From positions 22,788,618 to 22,852,617 of the forward strand of contig OX381714.1 of NCBI GenBank assembly GCA_947462335.1: a DNA stretch of 64,000 nt, read 5' to 3'. Both the position numbers and the translations under genes were made by a program. A model generated the notes under the pieces. It did no database searches. It was not told the DNA's origin and saw only the letters and a program-made list of their open reading frames with translations. Every line of letters starts with the position of its first letter. Position 1 is the first letter of the stretch. Origin of the DNA: Harmothoe impar (lineage: Eukaryota; Annelida; Polychaeta; Phyllodocida; Polynoidae). Of the stretch, positions 51,742 through 62,162 are shown one piece after another.

Positions 51742-53439
51742 TTAATAGAGGAGCTGGTACCATACATCTACACTGGAGACCTGGAGCTGGTTCATGTTGT
51801 CATTGTTGTAGAGCTGGCAGGTGTGTCCAGGCTGTGTGTGTCTGAACCTGTAGCAGCGGGGGTCTGCAGCGCACAGAATGCCGCATCCAATAGCAGACTC
51901 CTGGTGCACAGTCTCAATGAGTGATCCGCTATAAAGTGTCTCCCCTGAGGCAATGCAATTGAAGTGGAAACCAACTGAAAATAAAAAGATAGGTTATCAA
52001 AATATTCAAGATAAATAAATCATCAAAGGTGATTATGAATAAGAATAAAGTAATTAGAGCATGGATTATGACTGGAGCTAATAAACTAGTGTGGGTCAAA
52101 TTCGTAAATGTTATCCTGATTTCCATACACTTGTGTACACCATTTAAATCTGATCAAGTTGATAGCGGAGCTAGGAAGGCCTAACCATTAAAGATTATTG
52201 ATAATAAGACATTTTCAAGAATAACATTTGGATTGAATATAGAATATATCTTAATTACACGAATAGATTCATCTTAATAGTGGACATTCTGTAATGACAT
52301 CGATGGATTGTAATGTTGGACCAACCCCGTTGTGAGAGGCTCCCGAATCTGACCTCTCCCCCACATTGTTGATAGATTAGCTAAAGTACATACCAGAGGA
52401 CAAGTGGATTTGACAAAGGCCTTGAATGCTTGGACTGCATATATGATCTGCCCACAGCCAGTTGAACTGTGTTATCATCACTGTGCACAGCTCTGTGGCA
52501 CCATTGGATGGTTCAGTATAATGGTAGTTTGTCCATGAGTAGGGGCTGCCATCATTCCATTTACCATGCGTTTTTTCATATCCAATCCATAGGGAGTTGC
52601 TGAAACTTTAAGATGTAGGAGCCTCCTGAGGTGGAAGGAACTGCAAGCCTCCAGATTGTATTACTCATCTGGGGAATACCCAACAATCTGTATATAACAA
52701 TTAGGCACCATTTATATAATAAATGCCTACCATGAAACTAATATCCAGGGTCTAGTTATGCACTTAAGAACTTATGACTGAATAGAAACGAACCCATACA
52801 ATGTCAAAGGTTCTTACCCAAAGTCCTGGATAAAATCCATTACAAGGTCTGATGTTTGCTGTGAGTCGATTGTGGCCAGGTTCCCACCTTTGCTGACACA
52901 CGTCTGTTCCATGTTGTGGAAGGTGTCAGGAGTTGTCTCCACCCAGTAGCACATACGTTTGTATCGATTAATCCTAGACTGACAGACACTCACTGTAACA
53001 CAAGACGTTTCTGATTGTAGATTTCACAATTTAAACAATGATATGTTCCCCAAGATGAGATGACTATAGGCTGCTGTGGAGCATGTGTTGGGACAGATGT
53101 TACCAACTGGTAATATATTCACTTTAATAATTTATTAATGTCAGTTACACATGTGAGGTAAATAGTCAGGCATATGAAGGAAGCTACGCCTAATCCATGT
53201 CAAACACCTTTGTTACAACATAGGTTTTGCTTTGTGTCCTCCCACAACGTTACAGGTTGAAACGCTAATTCAGAGTTATGATAACTAAATTTAATAATGT
53301 GAATTTAACAAATAAAGGACATATTGATTTGAAACACTTTTTCACATTTGCATTTCAAGTTACCTGAAGTGGAGTACCCCATGGACCATATTGATACATT
53401 CAATGTGATGACAAACCAAATAATCCTTTCAGAGAACAT
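51742..53439 (-). CDS. C-type lectin/PAN secreted protein gene, copy 2 (complete exon set)
   Basis: Four exons in consistent phase. Signal exon 53439-53364: MFSERIIWFVITLNVSIWSM..., donor CAG|GTAACT. Lectin exon 1, 52992-52818: TTACAG acceptor, donor GG|GTAAGA; MCYWVETTPDTFHNMEQTC. Lectin exon 2, 52599-52395: TTTCAG acceptor, donor CTG|GTATGT; SLWIGYEK, WNDGSPYSWTNYH, WADHIC, GLCQ. PAN-like terminal exon 51974-51742: CAG acceptor, TAA stop. The total is about 230 residues, with no membrane segment after the leader, so it is probably secreted. The sugar-binding tripeptide is degenerate (EPS in place of EPN), so ligand preference may differ from copy 1. All three introns are short (213 to 420 bases). 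Confidence 0.85.
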
Positions 53440-56400
53440 TTTCCTGCAGCTGAAAGTATAAGAACTAAATAACACCAAATGCATTAAATCGTATTTGTAA
53501 ATTGAATAAAATGTGTTCCTGAGTGGGAAGATACTTACAATGCAACTTGGTCTCAACTTATGATTGAACACGACATCAGCCCTTGCTCATATATATTGAC
53601 CATGTCACAGTCAACAGTAGTGAATGTGGACGTAAGGCTATCTATACAAGGTATTGATTGTAATAGAATAGGTCTATTTGGGGTTCCTGCCGCATATGAG
53701 TCCTCTTAAACATAATATCTACTGCTGGTCTGCCCAGCTAGCTGCAATAAGTGAGTGTATCACCCCTGTAGGGTCAACATGATGCATGAATGCAGCACTG
53801 GTGAATCACTTGTCAGGACTGCATTCCTGCATCACACCAACAACCCAAGGCGCAAACATAACTGGGCCCCAGTTGGGCCCCGGTTGGGATGGAAACTGGG
53901 GCCCTGCGAGAACAGGCACAGGGCAAATGTCCGCGCCCAAGCGGGCTAGCCCAGAGTGGGCCCCAACTAGGCCCCGGACGGGCCCCACTTTCATATTTTA
54001 GGTTTACAACTTACATAATAGGCCAGTTTAGTAATTGATTTTAATAAATACATTGCCATTTTATCAATTTAATGATTAATATCTAACTGGGCATTGGATG
54101 GGCACAGGTAGGGCTGGCCCAAGTTAGGATTCTGCTAGGATATCCTTACAGGAAGCCTTTCAAGTCACACATTTTCTACTAAGAAGAAAGAAAATGTGTT
54201 CATCAACTTCAAGTCAGCAATGATAAGACTTGTGCAAGTGGCTATTTTAGTAAATCTAGATACTACTTCATCTTAGCCATCAAATCTTTAGCTGATACCT
54301 TCAGGATATGTGGGTTCATGTCTTATAGTTAATTTTGACCCACAGCATAGGGGTCTCCAGGTGAATACTTCATTTTCTACCTTAATAGAAACTTCCATAT
54401 ATTATATAACTGCATTGAAATATCTTCATAATTATACATATATTAACTACATGACACATTTTGGTTTCATTGTATTTATGAAGAAGTTATCTTGAATCGG
54501 AGGAATTCTCTCTAAATGATATACAGAGGCCATCTAGTGTCAAAACTTAGAACCACATGGCCATCTAGTGTGAACACTCTGAACTACTTGCTAGGAAGCC
54601 CACATCAAACCCAAATAAAGTCCAACTATGATTTTCCAGTAAAATCATCATTATAAAATTTCAAATTAATTTGTTTTTTTAAAAGAGGAGTTTGATTCAT
54701 ACCGTAAGGGACTTCCATAAAGCATTTGTGAAAATGAAAATTAGCCAAGTCTAAGCCCACCTAAAGCCCAATCATACACTTCCTACATAAAAGTGACTAT
54801 AACATGTTCATAATTGAATTTTTTTAAATAAAGAGCATGATTCAAGATATCAGGGATATTTACAGTTTACATTTATAGTAAAATTCACATAGCTCAACTG
54901 GGGCCCCATTGAAGCCCATGCATTTGCCCATCCCAAAACACAGCGCAGTTCAGCCCAAGGTTACCCAAGGTAAACCCAGCTGGGCGCCAGTTGGGCATGT
55001 TACTTGGGATAGGGCACATTGAAGTGCTATGTGGCCTTTAACGGCCACCATAGAATGTACACATGTAGCCTGGCCAGAGGTTGAACCACCTAAAAATGCA
55101 GAAAAAAAACAGACAATAATACAATTGGGTCACGCACCAAATACGTTAGTCAATGTCTATATGTAGGTACAGAGTCTCAGACTCAATAAGACTTCATGTG
55201 GATACATTGTACAGCCCGACAGCATGTTCACCCTTGCGCCTTTGTTGTCATGGTGACCGGGCACATGACTGGGGGGCAACTCATCATGCACCCCAGTTGT
55301 TTGGGTTAATTCCTATTAGATAGTCACACTTAGATATCTTTTGGCTGAGGGCAGGATATCATTGTCTAGCAGTAAAAAAGTGTATCCGTCATAAATCTGC
55401 TTCAGCTAGATAAAACGGCTGAACAATGAGCTGATCCTTTTTTTATGTGTTTTATTGGGTAAAAGATGACAAATGCAAAAGTAGATGTATCATCCTAGCT
55501 TAGGCGCATTGCCTTGCTTCCGCTAGGTCCCCTCAGTTGTCCATTAGAAATGTGACGTGCTTTTGCTAATTACGAACAAGTCTGGCCAATTGTCTTGACA
55601 ATATTCCCATAGAATCTTCTATGTTCTTTCATACCATCGAAAATGATGCTTATTTATAATACTCTCAGCACTGGTATATGGGCTAGCTCTTTAAGGACAA
55701 CAACGTTCTTCAATACATTACTTATGCCCTTTGTCGTCATAACAATGCCAGGGCAGCATTCACCATGCACCATGACAATACCTTGGGAGCGTGCTCAGGT
55801 TCTATGCCGTATGTAAACAAAAAGGTTCAATCATTAACAGGCACATTGATCAGAGTTCACAGTATGTAACCCTAACTGAATCAACAGCAACCAGCATCAC
55901 ACGTGTTTACTTAATCTGTTAACCCTTTAAAGATGGCATGTCGTTAAAAGATGACATTTGTTGTCAAGATTTACCGATGTAGCCACGTTGAGTGACTCAC
56001 CATGGCTGCATTGGTGCATCATGCCAATCCTTTAGTAGTGCCTCAACCCTCTAGGGTCGGCATGTTGCTTGAATTCAGCACTGCACCCAGCACGATACTC
56101 GTCAGGGCCCATATAAGCATTTCCATTTAATATACCTCACCCCACATTCAGTAGGATATCTAACCGATCACTTAAACATGGTAATTACAGGATATAACAT
56201 GTTTCCTGGTTAACCAGAAATAACCTGAATGATGATAAAGGATCCTAACAGATCTATAGACCTTAATGTGTTCAGAGAATATTGGGAACAAGTGCACTAA
56301 GACGTATACCATTCATATGTAAACAGTAGAGGTATCTAGTCAAGTTGATGAATGCATATATATACAAGGTGGCAAAGCAGGAGCGCAAACCTCTCTGCAT

Positions 56401-56690
56401 CAGACAATACCACACTGCTAATCTATAGGTTTAAGAAGTTATTCATTAGTAGCTATTCGAGGTCAGTCATAGGGGTATTCCTCCTGCAGTCAAAATGACA
56501 TTAAAAAAACTTAAATGAAACAATGACTTGGAGAACTCAATAATATTTTAGCTCCTTATACACCCAACCTATAGGTTAGTCAATACTGTCCGGTTCGTCA
56601 ATACTGACCAACCCACCTTTGACATTTTAGGAGTATAGTAGGGTTTCAGAAAGTTGTTTTGACTAAGGCCATATTAGCCATATTTTATTT
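53440..56690. other. Intergenic with GGGCCC-rich repeat blocks
   Basis: The 53860-53990 and 54890-55010 blocks are full of TGGGCCCC / CAGTTGGGCC words and flank about 1 kb of AT-rich sequence. They may be the ends of a degenerate element, but I could not match exact inverted ends. The (+) frame over the first block is low-complexity. Nothing gene-like in 55010-56690. Confidence 0.5.
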
Positions 56691-56965
56691 GGACTCAGTC
56701 ATTTTTGAATATAACTTCGTCTGTGGCTGCTTTTATCGATCTAGACAAAGCTTTTAACACCGTAGGCCTCCCCATTCTCAGAAGTAAGCTAGAGAATTAT
56801 GGTATAAGGAATAGCCCTCTACCTGGCTTTTGATCTATCGTCCCAAAGAAGAGAAAACTGAGGCGAATAATTCATTTTCGGTACTTGAAATAATGATCTG
56901 TATATATAGTGTCCATCATGGCTCTATTTTGGGCCCTCTGTTATTCTCATTATGTAAATGCAAGG
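56690..56965 (+). pseudogene. LINE reverse-transcriptase scrap
   Basis: AAFIDLDKAFNTV near 56728-56765 and HGSILGPLLFSLY near 56918-56955 are the A and B blocks of a non-LTR RT, separated by stops. Too short to place in a clade. Confidence 0.65.
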
Positions 56966-57259
56966 CTTAATCCCAATATGTGTATAAACCTCATTAGAGG
57001 TATACCAGGTACCAAAGACATTAATACACAGAGACACGGAAAGTTTTATTCTTGGAAAAAGTTATTTTCAAAAAATCTGAAAAGATCTTCATTTAATTGT
57101 CAACATTCTTTCCAAGCCTTCGAAACAACTGCTGAACTGTCTATCACAGCGTGTGTAAGATGTGTGTAAAGCAGGATATGGAATTGTATGTGGAGTTGGT
57201 ATCAGTGTATAACTCTTACTCTCTGTTCTGTTCTGGAAAAGTGAACTGCAATATCATCA

Positions 57260-58306
57260 TTAATAGAGGAGCTGGTACCATACATCTACACTGGAGACCT
57301 GGAGCTGGTTCATGTTGTCATTGTTGTAGAGCTGGCAGGTGTATTCAGGCTGTGTGTGTCTGAACCTGTAGCAGCGGGGGTCTGCAGCGCACTGATTGCC
57401 ACATCCAATAGCTGATTCTGACTGTTTGGTTTCAATAAGGGATCCCACTCGGATGGTCTCCCCTGTGGCAATGGCATTGAAGTAGAAACCATCTGGAAAT
57501 ATAATATAAATATGGACAATCAAGCTATGTTATATGCATCACGAAGGTGTCTGCATGGTAATCTAATTAAAATAAAAAGGTACCAAAGATTTCTCGATTG
57601 AATTTACTTGTATGGTTTGCAACTCTTTCCATGACTGAAATGCATGGTGTTTGTCTAAGGATATTGAGTACATTTGCATCTTTCTTTCTTTCTCACACAG
57701 TCAACATGTATTTGGAAAATGTTAAAAGCGAGGCTACATACACCATTATGGGTCAAATGACTTGTGTGCCACATTTAGAGCACTATATTGGTTATAACCA
57801 CGTTAACTTAATAAAACAACCGCTAAGAGTAGTTTGCTAAGGGCTATCGGAACGAATGTAAATATCAAGCTGAGTATTAAACAATATAGCTATTCCATTC
57901 AGGCTCCATTGCAATCTCTTCACCTGTCCATTCCCTGCACATGAAGGAGTTTGCCAACCATGTCAGCCGTAGCTCACACGTGGGTAGGGGTCTCAGGGTA
58001 ACATAATGAACAGCACCAAAATAATAACAAAAGTAAAAGTAGTAGTATCAAATGACATTGAATAATATATATAGTGACCACTCCCTAAACTACATACCAG
58101 AGGGCATGTGGATTTGACAAAGGCCTTGATTGTCATGGGAACACATAATGTCCGCCCACTTCCAGTTATACGGTGGCCACTTCACTGTGCAAAACTCTGA
58201 GGCACCATTTGGTTCATTTCCATAATAGTTTGTCCATGAGAAGGGGCTGCCGTCATTCCAATTAGCAGCAGGTTCTTCATAACCAATCCATAGTGCGCTG
58301 TTGATC
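57260..58306 (-). CDS. C-type lectin/PAN gene, copy 3, interrupted by Gypsy element 2
   Basis: Lectin exon 2 (58306-58098) encodes the same residues as copy 1. The PAN-like terminal exon (57492-57260) differs at a few places (CGNQCAADPRC, QPEYTC) and ends like copy 2 (LLY, TAA). The first lectin exon and leader should lie to the right, but at 58524 a Ty3/Gypsy LTR begins inside the intron, and the window ends within that element. Whether the gene is still spliced across the insertion cannot be told. See copy 1 for domains. Confidence 0.78.
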
Positions 58307-58523
58307 CTTAACGTGTTGAAAGGAGAGAGCAAAAGAAGGCATGTTGTATCCTTGAATGACAATGTTGAGACCATTGTAGAAACTATAAACTTAACTGTCT
58401 CTTTGTTCTGTCGGAGTGTACCGTCTATACTCTTTGTAATTCAGCTATGCCCCATTACCTTAATGTGGTGTTTGTCACATACAATGATTGGTTCATCTTC
58501 GCACTGATGCTATTTGATAAATA
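57271..58523. repeat. Segmental duplication, partner of 45456-46708
   Basis: Constant 11,815-bp offset. Interrupted at AAATAT|TGTAGGG by the LTR, where copy 1 reads AAATATATGCAT. Confidence 0.9.
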
Positions 58524-58846
58524 TGTAGGGACATTAATATTATTACGATAGTCGAACGCCTACAAGGTAGTTCGGGCGGCCAGAGCCAGGGGGCACCCCT
58601 ATCGGAGGCGGACAGTATATAAGCTGTCCTCACCCCCTTGCTCTGGCAGACCTTCTCAGGTCTCTGACTGTATTACATTGAAAGATATCGAAAGCCGCAT
58701 ATACATATTGATCGAACCTCATATACATCAAGGATTAGCATTATTGTACAGGAGAACGATAAATAAACCCTGTTTTCTTGCATCTCTACATGAAAACTGC
58801 AGTTCGAGTCCTTATTTAATCGAATTACATATAGACGAACTCTACA
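58524..58846 (+). repeat. 5' LTR of Gypsy element 2
   Basis: TGTAGGGACATTAATATT start, TATATAAG at about 58616 and AATAAA at about 58760, ending TCTACA just before the primer site. The 3' LTR is outside the window. Confidence 0.8.
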
Positions 58847-58869
58847 CTGGTGCCGTGACCAGGATTTTC

Positions 58870-61463
58870 ATGAAAGAGATAGCGGACTGACCCTGGCGGA
58901 GGCTCAGTCAAGAAAGGGGGGGGATGAAGGATCCGGGACCGAACTGGAGGATGGGGAGCTGGATCTCACAGTGGCCCAAATAAACGAAGTCTGGAATGTG
59001 GCATCTCGGATGCACACCCCGGACAAGAAAGGATCTCGAAAGAGGAGTTTGGTTTTTCGAACTCCAGGATAATTCACTCCATTAAGAAAGATTCCGAATA
59101 CCAATCCGTTCAGAGGGAACCCATGGGCGGACGCGCTTCCCTCCGAACCAAACCTCGGACATATGGAAAGAGATCTGTCTAGGCGAGGCCGACAGATCCC
59201 TGATTATGATGCCTACTGCGAGAAATTGAAAGCAGAGGAAGAGGAAATGAGGGATCGGTATACGGCCATGAATGAGGATCTGATCCGTCTGGCAGACGAA
59301 AAAGCTAGGGTAATCGCCCAGAACCAGAAAGAAGCAGAGGAAATGAAGGAGGTAAAAGCCAGAATACAGGCCGACAGAAAATATATCAGTGAACAGTTGG
59401 CACTCGAAACTTCTCAGTTGGCCAAGGTTCAACAGAAGGTGAAATGTGTCCAGCACAACCTGACAGAAGAACAGACGCAACTCCAGAAAGACAGAGAGGA
59501 GGCTCGTAGAAGTCGTGATCTTCGGGACACCTACGAAAGCGAGATCGAGCGACAGTCCCAGAGGGTAAAGAAAATCAAGGCGGACTATTCGAAAGAAGAA
59601 AAGTCCGGCCAGGCCTTGAGGGAACAGTTCGAGCAAGAACGAGAGGCCTTGAAACAGGCCCGAAGTGAAATGAAAGCGGACCTCGAGGTTATTCAGAAAA
59701 AGAAAGAAGAGATGAATGACACCTATCTGGCCTACCAGAGTCAGATGGAGGAGATCCGCAAAGCGGAAGAGGTTCGTAACAAAGAACCAACGAATGAGGG
59801 AGGCCGGCTACCAAAGCATGTCGCGTCCACCCCTAGTCCGATCTTTACCACCGTGGAGCCAATCGAAACACGGGGGGTAGTATCGGACGGTAAGTATGAA
59901 CGAACCCACGGGAGGACTGCCCCGAATGACGCCGACCGTAAAGTAACGTATGGGGGAACGGAGGAGAAAGAGATCTCTGGTACCCATGATGTTACGAGTG
60001 AGATCCCACCCAAAAGAATGAATCATAGCTACGGCTCCCTGCATCCCTTCGCGGATGATACGCTGGCAGGACATAACTATACGGTACCACCCCTACCGAT
60101 ATATAATATAACCTACCAGTACCGGGCACCCTTTCCCGGAGCCGGCTCAAACGAAGGACGTCAGTCCTATAATGAGGGAGGTGGATCATTTCCAAGCGGG
60201 GGAGCCGGCGGTGTTCCTAATCCAGGGTCTAACCCTGGAGGAGGAATGGGGACTGTGCCGGACCCCGGTTCATATGGAGGCTACCCCTCTAGTCCTGATC
60301 GAACACAGCCCAATCCAAGGGGAGGGATACCAAAACCGGTCCCTGCCCCACGTAGACTGACAAAACGATCATCAATGGGCCCGAGGGTCGCTGCAATAGT
60401 GGAATCCGATCCTTGTATACAAGGGATGGGGATAGACTGTTGTAGTCGAACCAGGGAGGATGAGTCTGAAATTATGGAATGGAGCCGGAGGCAGTCGGAT
60501 CGACTGGTATGGAGTCACAACAGTGCTCGGAAGCCTGTTCGGACTCCCCGGCGTTTCAATGGAGAGAATTGGAAGGAAAGCTACCAAGACTTTTGTGACG
60601 ACAACCGTTACCATGGGTGGGACAAGGAGGCTTCCTTGGGTCCCCTCATTAAATGGTTGAGTGAAGGTCCGGGAAGAATAGCGGTAGATGATTGGCGAGA
60701 GACGTATGGAGAATCCGGAGATTACGACCAATTGGTGGCAGCAGCCACACATATCTTTGGTGTATTGTCAGCGAATGATCCTTGGTCGGAGTTCCAGGTA
60801 CGGACGCAAAAACCAAAGGAGTCTCCGAAAGTGTTCGGTCTGGAGCTTCAAAGGTTGTTGCAAAAGGCCTGACCTTATTGGAGGCGTGATGATGAATATT
60901 TCTTAGATGAACTATTCACCCACTTCATAAAAGGACTGAGGGATCCGTCCCATGCTGAACTCGTCCAGAAGGAATGGGGACGAGGTTCCTCAATGGTAGA
61001 CTTCTTCTTGGCTATAGATCAGCATGAGAAGAAGAAACGCTTACTTGCCGGGTTCGTACCCAACCAAAGGGTGGCGTCCGCACATACGGCCAACCCCGAA
61101 GAGAGTGATTCGGATGATGGTTCGGATGAAGAAAGAATTGCGGCCATCGGGGGCGACAAGAGGGATAGAAAGAATCGGTGGAAGAAAAACGTTAGTAAAC
61201 CACCTGAGAAAGAGAAGCCAGTTGAGGTAAGCTAAGGTAAATCGGTCCCTACCCCCCTGGTGGTGGAGTTATCCGAGAACGAAAAACGGTTGATGGCCAT
61301 GATAGAAGAAATGAAAGGGTTGCTGGATTATCAGAAACGACCGAAGCTGGATAGAGCAACGGTGAAGTGTTTCAGATGTCAGGAGACCGGACATTTCGCA
61401 GCCGAATGTACAGCGGATAAACCTGTTTGGAGAGAAAGAAAGAGAGAGGAGACGGGAAATTAG
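58870..61463 (+). pseudogene. Gag of Gypsy element 2 with coiled coil and zinc knuckle
   Basis: From ATG 59163 a long charged coiled coil (MERDLSRRGRQ ... EQLALETSQLAKVQQKV ... REQFEQEREALKQ) covers about 200 residues. A Gly/Pro-rich linker follows, then a retrotransposon-gag core (FNGENWKESYQDFCDDN, WLSEGPGRIAVDDWRE, FGVLSANDPWSEF). In-frame TGA at 60870 and TAA at 61233 interrupt it. The same frame continues with HFIKGLRDPSHAELVQKEWG and the CCHC knuckle CFRCQETGHFAAEC near 61372-61413. An upstream piece (58870-59072, TELEDGELDLTVAQINEVW) is in another frame. The N-terminal coiled coil is unusually long for a Gypsy gag. Confidence 0.82.
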
Positions 61464-62161
61464 AGGGGGTTGTCCGTGAAGGCAAACTGACGGCCCCGAA
61501 TAAAGTATGCCAGGGTACAATCCATACGAACGCGATTGAGGAGTCTGTAATGTATCTGCCCAGCAGCATGGGAAATGCTAATGAGCCGAAAACATGTGGG
61601 GCTGGGGGTATTGGTGAGACAGTTGCCAGGGAGAGCAAAGAAGGGAAACCGATCACCAATAGAGAGGAAGGTTGGGTAGAAGAACTATCCAGGATCGGGG
61701 GGATCCGCCTTCCCCAAGGTCATCCGTGTCTGGAGTATTTGAAAGGATTCGGATTCAATTTTGACATGACAGACGACGTCAAACGGTTCGCAAGTAATCC
61801 CTCGATGATGGGAGGAAAGAGATGGTATGTGTCCGTATCTGTAAACGGCAGAATGGGGGAATTTTTGTTGGATACTGGAGCTAGCCACTCCGCTATGTCG
61901 AAAAGATTCTTCGATCTGGTGTCGAACATGGATGATGACCTCACAACGAGGGTAAATGCATGTGCGGCTGACGGGAGCAAGATACGAACGTTTGGTAGGA
62001 CTTGTATGATCATCTTGGTGGGCGGTAGGGAATATATCATTTCCCCTACGGTTGCTGGGATTGAGGACGACGGGATCATAGGGATGGATTTCGCTTCCTT
62101 GTATGGAGCAAAATTGGATCCCGTCACGGGAGTGTTGAAGTTAAATCATCCCTACACGTGA
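61427..62161 (+). CDS. Aspartic protease of Gypsy element 2
   Basis: 244-codon frame overlapping the end of gag in another frame. About 140 residues of unassigned linker, then MGEFLLDTGASHSAMSKRFF with the catalytic DTGAS, and DDGIIGMDFASLYGA, the second conserved protease segment. TGA at 62159 ends it just before the pol frame, so a frameshift links protease and pol. Protease matures Gag-Pol in particles. Confidence 0.82.
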   Translation: MERKKERGDGKLEGVVREGKLTAPNKVCQGTIHTNAIEESVMYLPSSMGNANEPKTCGAGGIGETVARESKEGKPITNREEGWVEELSRIGGIRLPQGHPCLEYLKGFGFNFDMTDDVKRFASNPSMMGGKRWYVSVSVNGRMGEFLLDTGASHSAMSKRFFDLVSNMDDDLTTRVNACAADGSKIRTFGRTCMIILVGGREYIISPTVAGIEDDGIIGMDFASLYGAKLDPVTGVLKLNHPYT

Positions 62162-62162
62162 A

